Below are positions 1 through 5,512 of a DNA stretch of 5,512 nucleotides, piece by piece. Under the pieces are notes generated by a model. That model was given only the letters and a program-made list of their open reading frames with translations. It was not told the origin of the DNA and ran no database searches. Position numbers and translations under genes: made by a program. This DNA is from an uncultured Acidimicrobiales bacterium (GTDB lineage Bacteria > Actinomycetota > Acidimicrobiia > Acidimicrobiales > Iamiaceae): assembly GCA_937926025.1 (NCBI GenBank), contig CALANQ010000289.1:1-5512 (forward strand), written 5' to 3'. Position 1 is the stretch's first letter, and every line of letters starts with the position of its first letter.

Positions 1-1
1 C

Positions 2-1468
2 GATGCGTCGGACCTGGGCGGCGACATCGCCGTGGACTGGGAGGTGGCGTCCGACGAGGCGTTCACCGACGTGGTCGCCTCCGGCACCGCCCCGGCCGTG
101 GCCGCCCTGGCCCACTCCGTCCACGTCGATGCCACCGGGCTGCAGCCCGACACCACGTACTGGTACCGCTTCTCGGCCGACGGCCGCACCAGCCCGGTGG
201 TCCGGACCCGGACGTTCCCCGGAGCGGGCGCCTCCCCGGGCGAGGTGCGCTTCGCCGTCGCCACCTGCCAGAACTGGAGCGACGGCTACTACACGGCCTA
301 CGCCGCCATGGCCGACGAGGAACTGCAGTTCGTGGTGTTCGTGGGCGACTACATCTACGAACGGTCCAAGTCCTCCGGGCCCCGGCCGATCTCCCTGCCG
401 CTGTCCGAGGACCTGCCCACGTACCGGGCCCGCTACGAGCTGTACAAGGGCGATGCCGACCTCCAGGCCGCGCACCACGCGTTCCCGTGGATCATCACCA
501 TGGACGACCACGAGGTGGCCAACGACACCGTCGGCGACGCCGGCCAGGAGGGTGCGGGCGCCGGCGACCCGGCGGCCATCGCCGCCTTCCGGGCCCGGCG
601 GGCCGACGCCTTCCAGGTCTGGTACGAGCACATGCCCCTGCGCCTGCCCGCCCCCGGCGGCGCGGACTACACCCTGTACCGCACGGTGGAGCACTCCGAT
701 CTGGTGCGCTTCTACGTGCTCGACGGCCGCCAGTTCCGGTCGCTGTACCCCGACGGCCAGGGCAGCGGCACCGACACCCCGGCCCGCCACGCGGAGAGCC
801 AGACCATGCTCGGCCGGGACCAGGAGGCGTGGCTGGCGGACCAGTTCGCGGCCAGCTCCGCCCGCTGGAACGTGGTGGCCCAGCAGACCGTCATGACGTC
901 GACGCCGCTCGCGATCGGCGACACCACCGTCTACAACTTCGACCAGTGGGACGGGTACGTGGCGGCGCGCGACCGCCTGCTGCGGGCCATGGTCGACACC
1001 CGGCTGCGCAACCCGATGGTCCTCTCCGGTGACATCCACCTGGCCGGCGCGGCTGCGCTGCGGGTGGGCGACTACGAGGCCGAAGGCAACCCGGACGTGG
1101 CGTACGAGATCGTCACCACGTCCATCAGCAGCGGCTTCGGCGAGGACCTGCTCCCGATCTTCGAGTCCGCCGTGCCGAAGATCAGCTGGGTCAGCTACGC
1201 CAACGCCCGCAAGCGGGGCTACGCCGTGGTCACCGTGACGGCCGACGCCTTCACCACGGACTTCCGGGTGATGGCCACCACCACGGAGCCCACCAGCACG
1301 GTGAGCACCGACCACACCGACGTGGTCGAGGCCCGGGAGCCGGTCACCCTGCCCGAGGACCCGACCGACACCACCACGTCCACGTCCACCACCGTCCCCG
1401 CCGACGGGTCGACGCCCACGGCGCCGGGCGCGGTACCCGTGGGCGGCACCGCCAACTACACGGGCTGA
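2..1468 (+). CDS. phoD: PhoD-family alkaline phosphatase/phosphodiesterase, 5' end missing
   Basis: This enzyme hydrolyses phosphate mono- or diesters outside the cytoplasm to release phosphate. The frame is open from base 2, so the N-terminus, where PhoD proteins usually carry a Tat signal peptide, lies outside the window. What remains (488 residues) begins in the Fn3-like PhoD N-terminal domain, ending in a typical PDTTYWYRF strand. The metallophosphatase domain follows. Counting from the GTG at 32, its hallmarks are Cys79 in ATCQN, GDYIYE (Asp106, Tyr109), DDHEVANDT (158-166), LDGRQFR (230-236) and SGDIHLAG (332-339). The Cys/Asp/Tyr spacing fits the Fe/Ca centre known for PhoD. The last 45 or so residues are a Thr/Ser/Pro-rich tail without a family motif, probably a disordered extracellular extension. 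The family assignment is secure; the substrate is not determined by sequence. No PHO box can be assessed because the promoter is outside the window. Confidence 0.95.
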   Translation, partial: DASDLGGDIAVDWEVASDEAFTDVVASGTAPAVAALAHSVHVDATGLQPDTTYWYRFSADGRTSPVVRTRTFPGAGASPGEVRFAVATCQNWSDGYYTAYAAMADEELQFVVFVGDYIYERSKSSGPRPISLPLSEDLPTYRARYELYKGDADLQAAHHAFPWIITMDDHEVANDTVGDAGQEGAGAGDPAAIAAFRARRADAFQVWYEHMPLRLPAPGGADYTLYRTVEHSDLVRFYVLDGRQFRSLYPDGQGSGTDTPARHAESQTMLGRDQEAWLADQFAASSARWNVVAQQTVMTSTPLAIGDTTVYNFDQWDGYVAARDRLLRAMVDTRLRNPMVLSGDIHLAGAAALRVGDYEAEGNPDVAYEIVTTSISSGFGEDLLPIFESAVPKISWVSYANARKRGYAVVTVTADAFTTDFRVMATTTEPTSTVSTDHTDVVEAREPVTLPEDPTDTTTSTSTTVPADGSTPTAPGAVPVGGTANYTG

Positions 1469-1472
1469 TCCG

Positions 1473-1994
1473 GTGGGCGACCGGGTCCACACCTACCGGA
1501 CCGTGCTGTCGTGGGCCGGGTCCACCGGCGCCGGCTACCCGCACTACGACCGCACCCACTCGCTGCGGGCCGAACCGGCCGAGACCGGGCTCACCCTGGC
1601 GTCGGATCCGGCGTTCCTGGGCGACCCGGCCCTGCTGAACCCGGAGCAGCTGCTGGTGGCGGCGGCGTCGTCGTGCCAGATGCTGTCGTTCCTGGCGGTG
1701 GCGGCCCGCTCCCGGCTCGATGTGGTCCGCTACGACGACACCACCGAAGCGGTGATGCCCGAGGACGACAGGCCGGTGCGCATCACCCGCATCGACATCC
1801 ACGCCCGGGTGGTGCTGGCCGACACGGACCGGCCCCGCCCCACCGAGGAGCGGCTCCAACACCTCGCCGAGATCGCCCACCGGGAGTGCTTCATCGCCAA
1901 CAGCCTGCGCTCCGAGGTGGTGGTGCACCCCACGTTCACGTGGCAGGAGCCCGACGCCTCGCCGGCCGGTTCCGGTCCCCCGGCGGGCACCTGA
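1473..1994 (+). CDS. OsmC-family peroxiredoxin
   Basis: A 173-residue cytoplasmic protein of the OsmC/Ohr superfamily, whose members reduce organic hydroperoxides with a pair of reactive cysteines. Both cysteines are present: Cys68 in the helix motif NPEQLLVAAASSCQ and Cys139 in HRECFIANSL, 71 residues apart as is usual for the family. Glu58 of the NPEQ motif matches the conserved acidic residue near the active site. The central MPEDDRPVRITRI segment is typical of actinobacterial OsmC-like proteins. The GTG start lies 4 bp after the phoD stop. It has no clear Shine-Dalgarno and no -10 element of its own, so translation is probably coupled to phoD. The Gly/Pro/Ala-rich last 15 residues are likely disordered. 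The family call is strong; whether it acts on peroxides or as another OsmC-type thiol protein is not settled by sequence. Confidence 0.92.
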   Translation: MGDRVHTYRTVLSWAGSTGAGYPHYDRTHSLRAEPAETGLTLASDPAFLGDPALLNPEQLLVAAASSCQMLSFLAVAARSRLDVVRYDDTTEAVMPEDDRPVRITRIDIHARVVLADTDRPRPTEERLQHLAEIAHRECFIANSLRSEVVVHPTFTWQEPDASPAGSGPPAGT

Positions 1995-2002
1995 CGGAGA
2001 CC

Positions 2003-2008
2003 TATCCT
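2003..2008 (+). promoter_or_regulatory. -10 element (TATCCT) of a probable leaderless promoter
   Basis: TATCCT matches the bacterial -10 pattern TANNNT. Its last T is separated from the GTG at 2015 by six bases, which puts transcription start at or next to the first base of the start codon. No convincing -35 hexamer is visible 16-18 bp upstream. This site decides the start chosen for the 75-residue protein and suggests it can be expressed independently of phoD and the OsmC gene. Confidence 0.6.
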
Positions 2009-2014
2009 CGGCGG

Positions 2015-2242
2015 GTGCCCGATGCCCCCCGAGATGCGCACGCCCGACCGGCGCTCGAACCGGGCACCCACGTCGAGGTCCGCACCGGGTTCGACCGCTC
2101 GTGGGCCAGCGGCTTCGACGTCCACGAGGTGACCGAGGGCGGCTACCGGGTCCGCCGCCGCAGCGATGCCCACGTCCTGCCCGTGGCCATCCCCGCCAAC
2201 GACGTCCGCCGTGAGCGCAAGAACTCGATGTGGTGGATCTGA
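2015..2242 (+). CDS. Small uncharacterised protein, possible SH3/Tudor-like barrel
   Basis: A 75-residue protein starting MPDAPRDAHARPALEPGTHV and ending ERKNSMWWI. I cannot name the family, although the basic stretch followed by a terminal Met-Trp-Trp resembles small uncharacterised actinobacterial proteins. After a charged, Pro/Ala-rich lead of about 15 residues comes a run of short predicted beta strands: GTHVEVRTGF, WASGFDVHEV, GYRVRRRSD, HVLPVAIP. The order (Val-Glu-Val strand, Trp and Gly in the second strand, a Tyr-Arg-Val strand, a turn with Asp) recalls small SH3- or Tudor/Agenet-like barrels; this is inference from pattern only. There is no signal peptide or membrane segment. The same frame is open far upstream inside the OsmC gene, but the -10 hexamer at 2003 and loss of protein-like composition upstream favour the GTG at 2015. 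It converges with the PH-like gene, 3 bp apart. Confidence 0.78.
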   Translation: MPDAPRDAHARPALEPGTHVEVRTGFDRSWASGFDVHEVTEGGYRVRRRSDAHVLPVAIPANDVRRERKNSMWWI

Positions 2243-2245
2243 CCG

Positions 2246-2680
2246 TCAGCTGAGGCCGCGCGCGGCGTACAGGAACCGCAGCAGCGCTTCCTTGCCGCTC
2301 ACCTGCGCCTCGCCCACCAGGACCTGGTCGAGGCCGCCGCCCATCGCCATCAGCTTGTACTTCTTGGTCGAGGTCTCGATGCGGATCTCGCCCCAGTCGG
2401 CGGCGATGAAGTGCTTGAGGCCGCCGCCGAAGCCGTCCACCGAGCTGCGCACGATGTCCGCCGGCGTCACGTGCTCCGGGTCGCCCTTGGCGGCCATCTT
2501 CCGGTCGAGCGGCACGAAGACGAGGCGCTTGTTGGTGACGGCGATGCCGTAGACGCGACCGGAGAAGGCCGACTTGGCGGTGGCGTGCAGGCAGCCCACC
2601 AGGACCTCGTCGGCGGGGACGAACGGCTCCAGCGCCGCCCGGACCCGAGCGTCTGCCTCCCGGTTGCGCTCCTCGAACAC
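2246..2680 (-). CDS. PH-like domain protein, function unknown
   Basis: A 144-residue soluble protein. Residues 1-20 form a charged helix (MFEERNREADARVRAALEPF), followed by a compact beta-rich domain: VLVGCLHAT, then YGIAVTNKRLVFVPLDRK (about residues 44-61), then strands EIRIETSTKKYKLMAM (about 96-111), and a closing helix SGKEALLRFLYAARGLS. The 'TNKRL-F' strand and closing amphipathic helix are the usual signature of bacterial PH-like domains, so the fold call is reasonable; the function is unknown. There is no signal peptide or membrane span. The GTG start is supported by a TANNNT element six bases upstream. The gene lies 46 bp downstream of the glycosyltransferase on the same strand and may also receive read-through from it. 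Its stop codon is 3 bp from that of the convergent small gene, leaving no room for a separate terminator. Confidence 0.82.
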   Translation of the reverse strand: MFEERNREADARVRAALEPFVPADEVLVGCLHATAKSAFSGRVYGIAVTNKRLVFVPLDRKMAAKGDPEHVTPADIVRSSVDGFGGGLKHFIAADWGEIRIETSTKKYKLMAMGGGLDQVLVGEAQVSGKEALLRFLYAARGLS

Positions 2681-2686
2681 GGCCGA

Positions 2687-2692
2687 ACCGTA
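2687..2692 (-). promoter_or_regulatory. -10 element (TACGGT) of a probable leaderless promoter
   Basis: Read on the minus strand this is TACGGT, followed by exactly six bases and then the GTG start at 2680. It sits in the 46-bp gap after the glycosyltransferase stop (TAG at 2729-2727). The spacing equals that of the sites at 2003 and 5044. No clear -35 is seen. Confidence 0.58.
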
Positions 2693-2726
2693 CCCCCGGC
2701 CCGGGCGGCCCCGCTCAGTCGGCTCG

Positions 2727-4559
2727 CTAGACGGCGCGGATGCGGACGTCGACGTCTTCGATCACGTCGGTGGGGTCGTGGCCCTCGAACGCGTAGTGGC
2801 GGATGGGCGTGGCCGGCTCGATCACCTGCACCTGGCCGTCGACGTTCCGGGCCAGGTAGTGGAGCTCGAAGTCGTCGATGCCGAGCACGACCCAGACCGG
2901 CTCGCCTTCGGGGATCGTGACCGCGCCCGGCGTGTCCTCGGCGGCGAGCGTGACCTCGATCCGGCCGTCGTCGGCGGGGACCACCTCCTCCTCACCGTCG
3001 ATGCCGGCGTAGGTCTTGCCCGGGTAGGACGTGTCGGCGGCGAGGGTGACGGTGGGTCCGCTGGTGATGCTCAGCTCCCGGCGGATGCGGGCGGGCGTGT
3101 CGAACGGCTTGCCCAGCGGGTGGCGGCGGATCACGTCGCTGTAGGAGCGGCCCGGGAAGCGGTCCATCAGCTCGAACCGGCCGGCGCCGAGGGTGGGGTC
3201 CATGGCGACCAGGTGATCGCCGTCCAGCTCCGCCGGCACCTCGACCGGGACGTACTGGTCGCTGTCGAAGTTCGGGGCGGCCACGGCCAGGCTCCGACCG
3301 TCGGTCGAGGCCCGGACGGTGTCCATCTCGCGGGCCTGGCCCTCGCGGGCGATCTTCAGATCCCTGCGGGTGTCGCTGCTGGTCAGGCCCGAGACCAGCA
3401 GCAGCCCGATCACGATCGCCGCCGGGATGGCCGCGGCGGGCACGCGCCGCAGCGGACCGGGTCGGTCGAGGGCCAGCCGGTCCACCGCAGCACCGGCGAG
3501 CACGGCCACCGTGGCCAGGATCGGGAACCAGTAGATCGGCCCGATGAGCAGGTGCAGCCGGTAGGCCCAGGCGTTGGCCGCACCCCACCACACGAAGTAG
3601 GCCAGCGGGAAGATCAGCCCCTGGGCCACCAGCAGCCAGCGGACGCTGCGCTCCCGGACGGCCCGGAACCCCACGTACGCCAGGGCGAGGGCGAGCAGCC
3701 CGCCGGGCAGCCAGTCGGTGAGCGAGGCGCTGAAGGCCAGGAACGTGCGCCACGCCTCCCCCGGCGTGAAGTCGTACAGGTCGGTGAGGTCGGGGTTCGC
3801 CAGGCTGGACCGCCCGCCGAACCCGAACGAGTCCTTCGGCGCCACCAGGGAGAAGGCCAGCGTGGTGAACGTGCCGGTGACCGCCTTGTTGTAGGCGAAG
3901 AACAGGGCGGCGAAGGGCGCCGCACCCAGCGCGATCCACCCGATGTCGCGCCCCATGCGTCCAGACCGCCGCCGCTCCAGCAGGAACCAGACGCCGAGCG
4001 GGGCGAGGCCGAGCACCGCGTCGAACGGCCGGTGGAACACGCACAGGCCGATGGCCGCACCGGCCGCCGCCCACAACCCGACGGCACCGGTGCGGGCGGC
4101 CCGCAGCACCAGCGCGGTGGCCCCGCACAGCAGCGCAGCAGACAGGGGATACGCCAGGTACGTGCCGCCCAGGATCAGGAACCAGGGCGCGGTGGCGAAC
4201 AGGAACCCGGCGGCCAGGGCGGCCCGCCGCCGCCGCGTCACCTCGTAGGCCAGCGCCGCCACCGCCAGGGCCGAGGCCAGCCCGGTCACGGCCAGGGCGC
4301 CCTTGGGGCTGCCCGTCACCGCTTCGCTGACGGCGATCATCGCCGGCCACACCGGCTGGTACTTGAACACCACCCGGTCGCCGTCGACGCCGGACAGGAA
4401 CGGCAGGAAGAACGGGTCGTGGGTCTCCCGAGGCAGGGTCAGCTCGCCGGCTCGGAGGGCGTTGGCCTGGGACAGGTAGCCGACGTCGTCGCGGTCCGGT
4501 GAGTTGTCGGGGAAGATCCGGGTGGCCACCAGCACCGGCATCGCCGCGGACAGCACCAC
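2727..4559 (-). CDS. GT-C type (GT39/ArnT-like) membrane glycosyltransferase
   Basis: An integral membrane protein of at least 610 residues, resembling GT-C glycosyltransferases that use polyprenyl-phosphate sugars on the outer face of the membrane. After the first, partly truncated hydrophobic segment comes the loop SPDRDDVGYLSQANAL with Asp24-Asp25; an acidic pair in the first external loop is where this superfamily carries its catalytic aspartate. I count roughly 10-12 hydrophobic segments up to about residue 392, including FHRPFDAVLGLAPLGVWFLL and a Trp/Tyr-rich pair, FVWWGAANAWAYRLHLLIGP. Residues 394-610 form a soluble, probably extracytoplasmic domain rich in beta-type sequence. The GTG at 4559 is the most upstream standard start codon, but it cuts into the first membrane helix; the real N-terminus probably lies in the open extension 4560-4742. 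Donor and acceptor are unknown. It lies downstream of the GYD gene and 46 bp upstream of the PH-like gene, all on the same strand. Confidence 0.85.
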   Translation of the reverse strand: MVLSAAMPVLVATRIFPDNSPDRDDVGYLSQANALRAGELTLPRETHDPFFLPFLSGVDGDRVVFKYQPVWPAMIAVSEAVTGSPKGALAVTGLASALAVAALAYEVTRRRRAALAAGFLFATAPWFLILGGTYLAYPLSAALLCGATALVLRAARTGAVGLWAAAGAAIGLCVFHRPFDAVLGLAPLGVWFLLERRRSGRMGRDIGWIALGAAPFAALFFAYNKAVTGTFTTLAFSLVAPKDSFGFGGRSSLANPDLTDLYDFTPGEAWRTFLAFSASLTDWLPGGLLALALAYVGFRAVRERSVRWLLVAQGLIFPLAYFVWWGAANAWAYRLHLLIGPIYWFPILATVAVLAGAAVDRLALDRPGPLRRVPAAAIPAAIVIGLLLVSGLTSSDTRRDLKIAREGQAREMDTVRASTDGRSLAVAAPNFDSDQYVPVEVPAELDGDHLVAMDPTLGAGRFELMDRFPGRSYSDVIRRHPLGKPFDTPARIRRELSITSGPTVTLAADTSYPGKTYAGIDGEEEVVPADDGRIEVTLAAEDTPGAVTIPEGEPVWVVLGIDDFELHYLARNVDGQVQVIEPATPIRHYAFEGHDPTDVIEDVDVRIRAV

Positions 4560-4742
4560 GAGCGCGATCCAGGCCGCCCAGGTCCACGGGCCGATCGACC
4601 GGCGCTCGGGCGCAGCGGCCTCGTCGGGGCGCGCTGAGGCGCCCGCCTCGTCCGCTTCCCCCTGAGGTGGATCGACGATGGTCGGGAGATCCGCGTCCGC
4701 CGCGCCGGGCTCGTCGTCAGGCGGGATCGGTGCCGCCTCGCA
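4560..4742 (-). other. Open in-frame 5' extension of the glycosyltransferase without a standard start codon
   Basis: Continuing the glycosyltransferase frame upstream gives 61 sense codons before a TGA at 4745-4743, with no ATG, GTG or TTG. The translation looks genuine: an acidic, Pro/Ala-rich cytoplasmic segment (for example PDDEPGAADADLP), then PERRSIGPWTWAAWIAL, which supplies the positive charges and the first half of the first membrane helix that the GTG start truncates. About 85% of its third codon positions are G or C by hand count. The 157 bp from 4560 to 4716 are otherwise unassigned; 4717-4742 overlaps the end of the GYD gene. Possible explanations are a non-standard start codon, a frameshift from the GYD gene, or an indel in the sequence. 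Confidence 0.6.
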
Positions 4743-5019
4743 TCACGTCGATGAAGTCCTCGACGTCGATGGCGGTGAGGGTGAGCGTCTTGAGCGTGCC
4801 CCGGGCGGCGAGGGTGGTGGCGACCCGGGCCATCGTCCCCTCGTCGGGGGCTTCGAGGATGTTCAAGAAGTCGTACGGGCCCAGCAGGGCGAACTGCTCG
4901 AGCACCTTCACGCCCATGGACTCCACGTCCGCGTTGACCTCTCGGAGCCGCTCGGGGTTCTCCCGCATCCGGGCGTGGCCATCGGGTCCCAGCGTGGAGA
5001 GCATCACGAACTTCGGCAT
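4717..5019 (-). CDS. GYD-domain protein
   Basis: A 100-residue soluble protein of the GYD family, small ferredoxin-like alpha/beta proteins found singly in many actinobacteria and archaea, with no established function. It opens with MPKFVMLSTLGPDG, the usual first strand. The name-giving region is present as LGPYDFLNILEAPDEGTMAR (about residues 45-64; GPYD replaces the classic GxYD), followed by the helix and the TLTLTAIDVEDFIDVM strand/helix that ends the domain. Length is normal for the family. The ATG at 5019 is chosen because the domain begins there and a TACCCT hexamer lies seven bases upstream; the frame is open beyond it, but that part runs through the divergent promoter into the mannosidase gene on the other strand. 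It is upstream of the glycosyltransferase, and its last codons overlap the open extension of that gene's frame in a different phase. Confidence 0.87.
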   Translation of the reverse strand: MPKFVMLSTLGPDGHARMRENPERLREVNADVESMGVKVLEQFALLGPYDFLNILEAPDEGTMARVATTLAARGTLKTLTLTAIDVEDFIDVMRGGTDPA

Positions 5020-5026
5020 GGCGCGA

Positions 5027-5032
5027 AGGGTA
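5027..5032 (-). promoter_or_regulatory. -10 element (TACCCT) for the GYD gene
   Basis: On the minus strand TACCCT is followed by seven bases and then the ATG at 5019, so transcription would start at or one base before the start codon. It lies in the 36-bp gap between two divergent genes. No -35 consensus is visible at the expected distance, which would fall within the last bases before the mannosidase start. Confidence 0.52.
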
Positions 5033-5043
5033 GTGCGACCCCG

Positions 5044-5049
5044 TAGCGT
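5044..5049 (+). promoter_or_regulatory. -10 element (TAGCGT) for the alpha-mannosidase gene
   Basis: TAGCGT ends six bases before the ATG at 5056, the same spacing as the sites at 2003 and 2687, consistent with a leaderless transcript. The corresponding -35 region (about 5021-5026) holds no TTGACA-like sequence and abuts the GYD start codon. The two divergent -10 elements are separated by only 11 bases. Confidence 0.55.
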
Positions 5050-5055
5050 TGGGCC

Positions 5056-5512
5056 ATGACCGACTCCACCCCGCGTCTCGTCAACGTCGTGCCCCACACC
5101 CACTGGGATCGGGAGTGGTACAAGCCCTATCCGCTGTTCCGCATGCAGCTGGTGGAGCTGCTCGACGCCCTGCTCCCCCGCCTGGAGGGCGACGGCTCGT
5201 TCGCCCACTTCCAGCTGGACGGTCAGCTGGCCGTGGTGGACGATTACCTGGAGATCCGGCCCGATCAGGGCGACCGCATCACCGCCCTGAACGAGTCGGG
5301 CCGCTTGTCGTTCGGGCCCTGGTACACGCTGCCCGACGAGTTCCTGGTGTCCGGTGAGACGCACGTGCGCAACCTGCGCCTCGGGTTCGCCACGGCGGAG
5401 CGCTTCGGCGGGTCGATGCAGGTGGGCTACCTGCCGGACATGTTCGGCCACGTGGCCCAGATGCCGCAGATCCTGGCCGGGTTCGGCCTCCAGGACGCCG
5501 TGGTGTGGCGGG
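5056..5512 (+). CDS. GH38 alpha-mannosidase, N-terminal part (3' end outside window)
   Basis: The first 152 residues of a glycoside hydrolase family 38 enzyme, which removes alpha-linked mannose by a retaining, zinc-dependent mechanism. Near the start is VVPHTHWDREWY; His16 and Asp18 correspond to two of the zinc ligands of the family. Next come the QLDGQ motif, the FGPWYTLPDEFLVSGE stretch typical of bacterial members, and GYLPDMFGHVAQMPQIL. Asp128 in that last motif is in the position of the catalytic nucleophile. No signal peptide precedes the catalytic domain, so a cytoplasmic enzyme acting on imported mannosides (the MngB type) is likely. Bacterial GH38 proteins usually exceed 800 residues, so most of the gene, including the last zinc ligand, is beyond the right edge. 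The ATG at 5056 is supported by the -10 element six bases upstream. Exact substrate is unknown. Confidence 0.94.
   Translation, partial: MTDSTPRLVNVVPHTHWDREWYKPYPLFRMQLVELLDALLPRLEGDGSFAHFQLDGQLAVVDDYLEIRPDQGDRITALNESGRLSFGPWYTLPDEFLVSGETHVRNLRLGFATAERFGGSMQVGYLPDMFGHVAQMPQILAGFGLQDAVVWR

Noticed and set aside
3..896. Plus-strand open frame at the left edge in another phase from phoD
   Set aside because: Pro/Arg/Ser/Thr-rich shadow; the phoD frame carries all family motifs.
1511..2014. Long upstream extension of the small 75-residue gene
   Set aside because: It overlaps the clearly genuine OsmC gene in another phase, its translation is Gly/Arg/Pro-rich, and the -10 element at 2003 supports the start at 2015.
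2255..2266. Perfect 12-bp palindrome as an intrinsic terminator
   Set aside because: It has only a 4-bp stem with a 4-base loop if folded and no T-run on either side, and it lies inside coding sequence.
2574..4502. A very long plus-strand open frame (642 codons) opposite the glycosyltransferase
   Set aside because: Its translation is rich in Gln, Gly, Arg, His and Glu with no domain, typical of the antisense of a high-GC membrane protein gene. The minus-strand frame has coherent membrane helices and a GT-C loop motif.
2992..4587. Minus-strand open frame of 531 codons overlapping the glycosyltransferase in another phase
   Set aside because: Arg/Gly/Ala/Pro-rich shadow without hydrophobic segments or motifs; the real frame explains the sequence.
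5020..5451. Upstream extension of the GYD gene frame on the minus strand
   Set aside because: It crosses the divergent promoter and runs antisense through the GH38 gene. The GYD domain is complete from 5019.
1..5512. tRNA, rRNA, CRISPR array, insertion sequence, riboswitch, attachment site or origin
   Set aside because: No repeated spacer pattern, cloverleaf-like region, terminal inverted repeats or transposase motif was seen. Genes fill nearly the whole window.

Overview
The window is a GC-rich bacterial chromosomal stretch (about 70% G+C by eye) with strong G/C bias at codon third positions and almost no intergenic space. Gene content, GTG starts and apparently leaderless promoters point to an actinobacterium. 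The combination (PhoD with a Thr-rich tail, an OsmC of this type, a GYD-domain protein, a GT-C membrane protein and a small protein ending in a Met-Trp-Trp motif) leans toward Acidimicrobiia, but that is an impression and not a proven placement.

Layout, left to right. (1) Plus strand, 2-1468: a PhoD-type alkaline phosphatase/phosphodiesterase cut by the left edge. It is followed 4 bp later by an OsmC-family peroxiredoxin (1473-1994), and after 20 bp by a 75-residue uncharacterised protein (2015-2242). (2) Minus strand: a 144-residue PH-like-domain protein (2680-2246) converges on the small protein with only 3 bp between the stop codons. Upstream of it, reading the same way, are a large GT-C type membrane glycosyltransferase (4559-2727, probably starting further upstream) and a 100-residue GYD-domain protein (5019-4717). 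(3) Plus strand, 5056 to the right edge: the N-terminal 152 residues of a GH38 alpha-mannosidase, divergent from the GYD gene across 36 bp.

Four of the five genes with their own upstream gap carry a TANNNT hexamer ending 6 or 7 nt before the start codon. That is the arrangement expected for leaderless mRNAs, so these hexamers are annotated as promoters and used to choose starts. The OsmC start lacks one and is probably translated by coupling to phoD. The glycosyltransferase also lacks one, and its reading frame stays open for 61 codons upstream of its first standard start codon with coding-like content.

The genes do not form one obvious pathway. They look like ordinary housekeeping and accessory functions: phosphate scavenging, peroxide detoxification, envelope glycosylation and mannoside degradation. 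No mobile element, CRISPR array, tRNA or rRNA was found, and no stretch over 300 bases lacks a gene. I see no convincing new multi-gene system. The points most worth checking are the missing start of the glycosyltransferase and the consistent leaderless promoter pattern.
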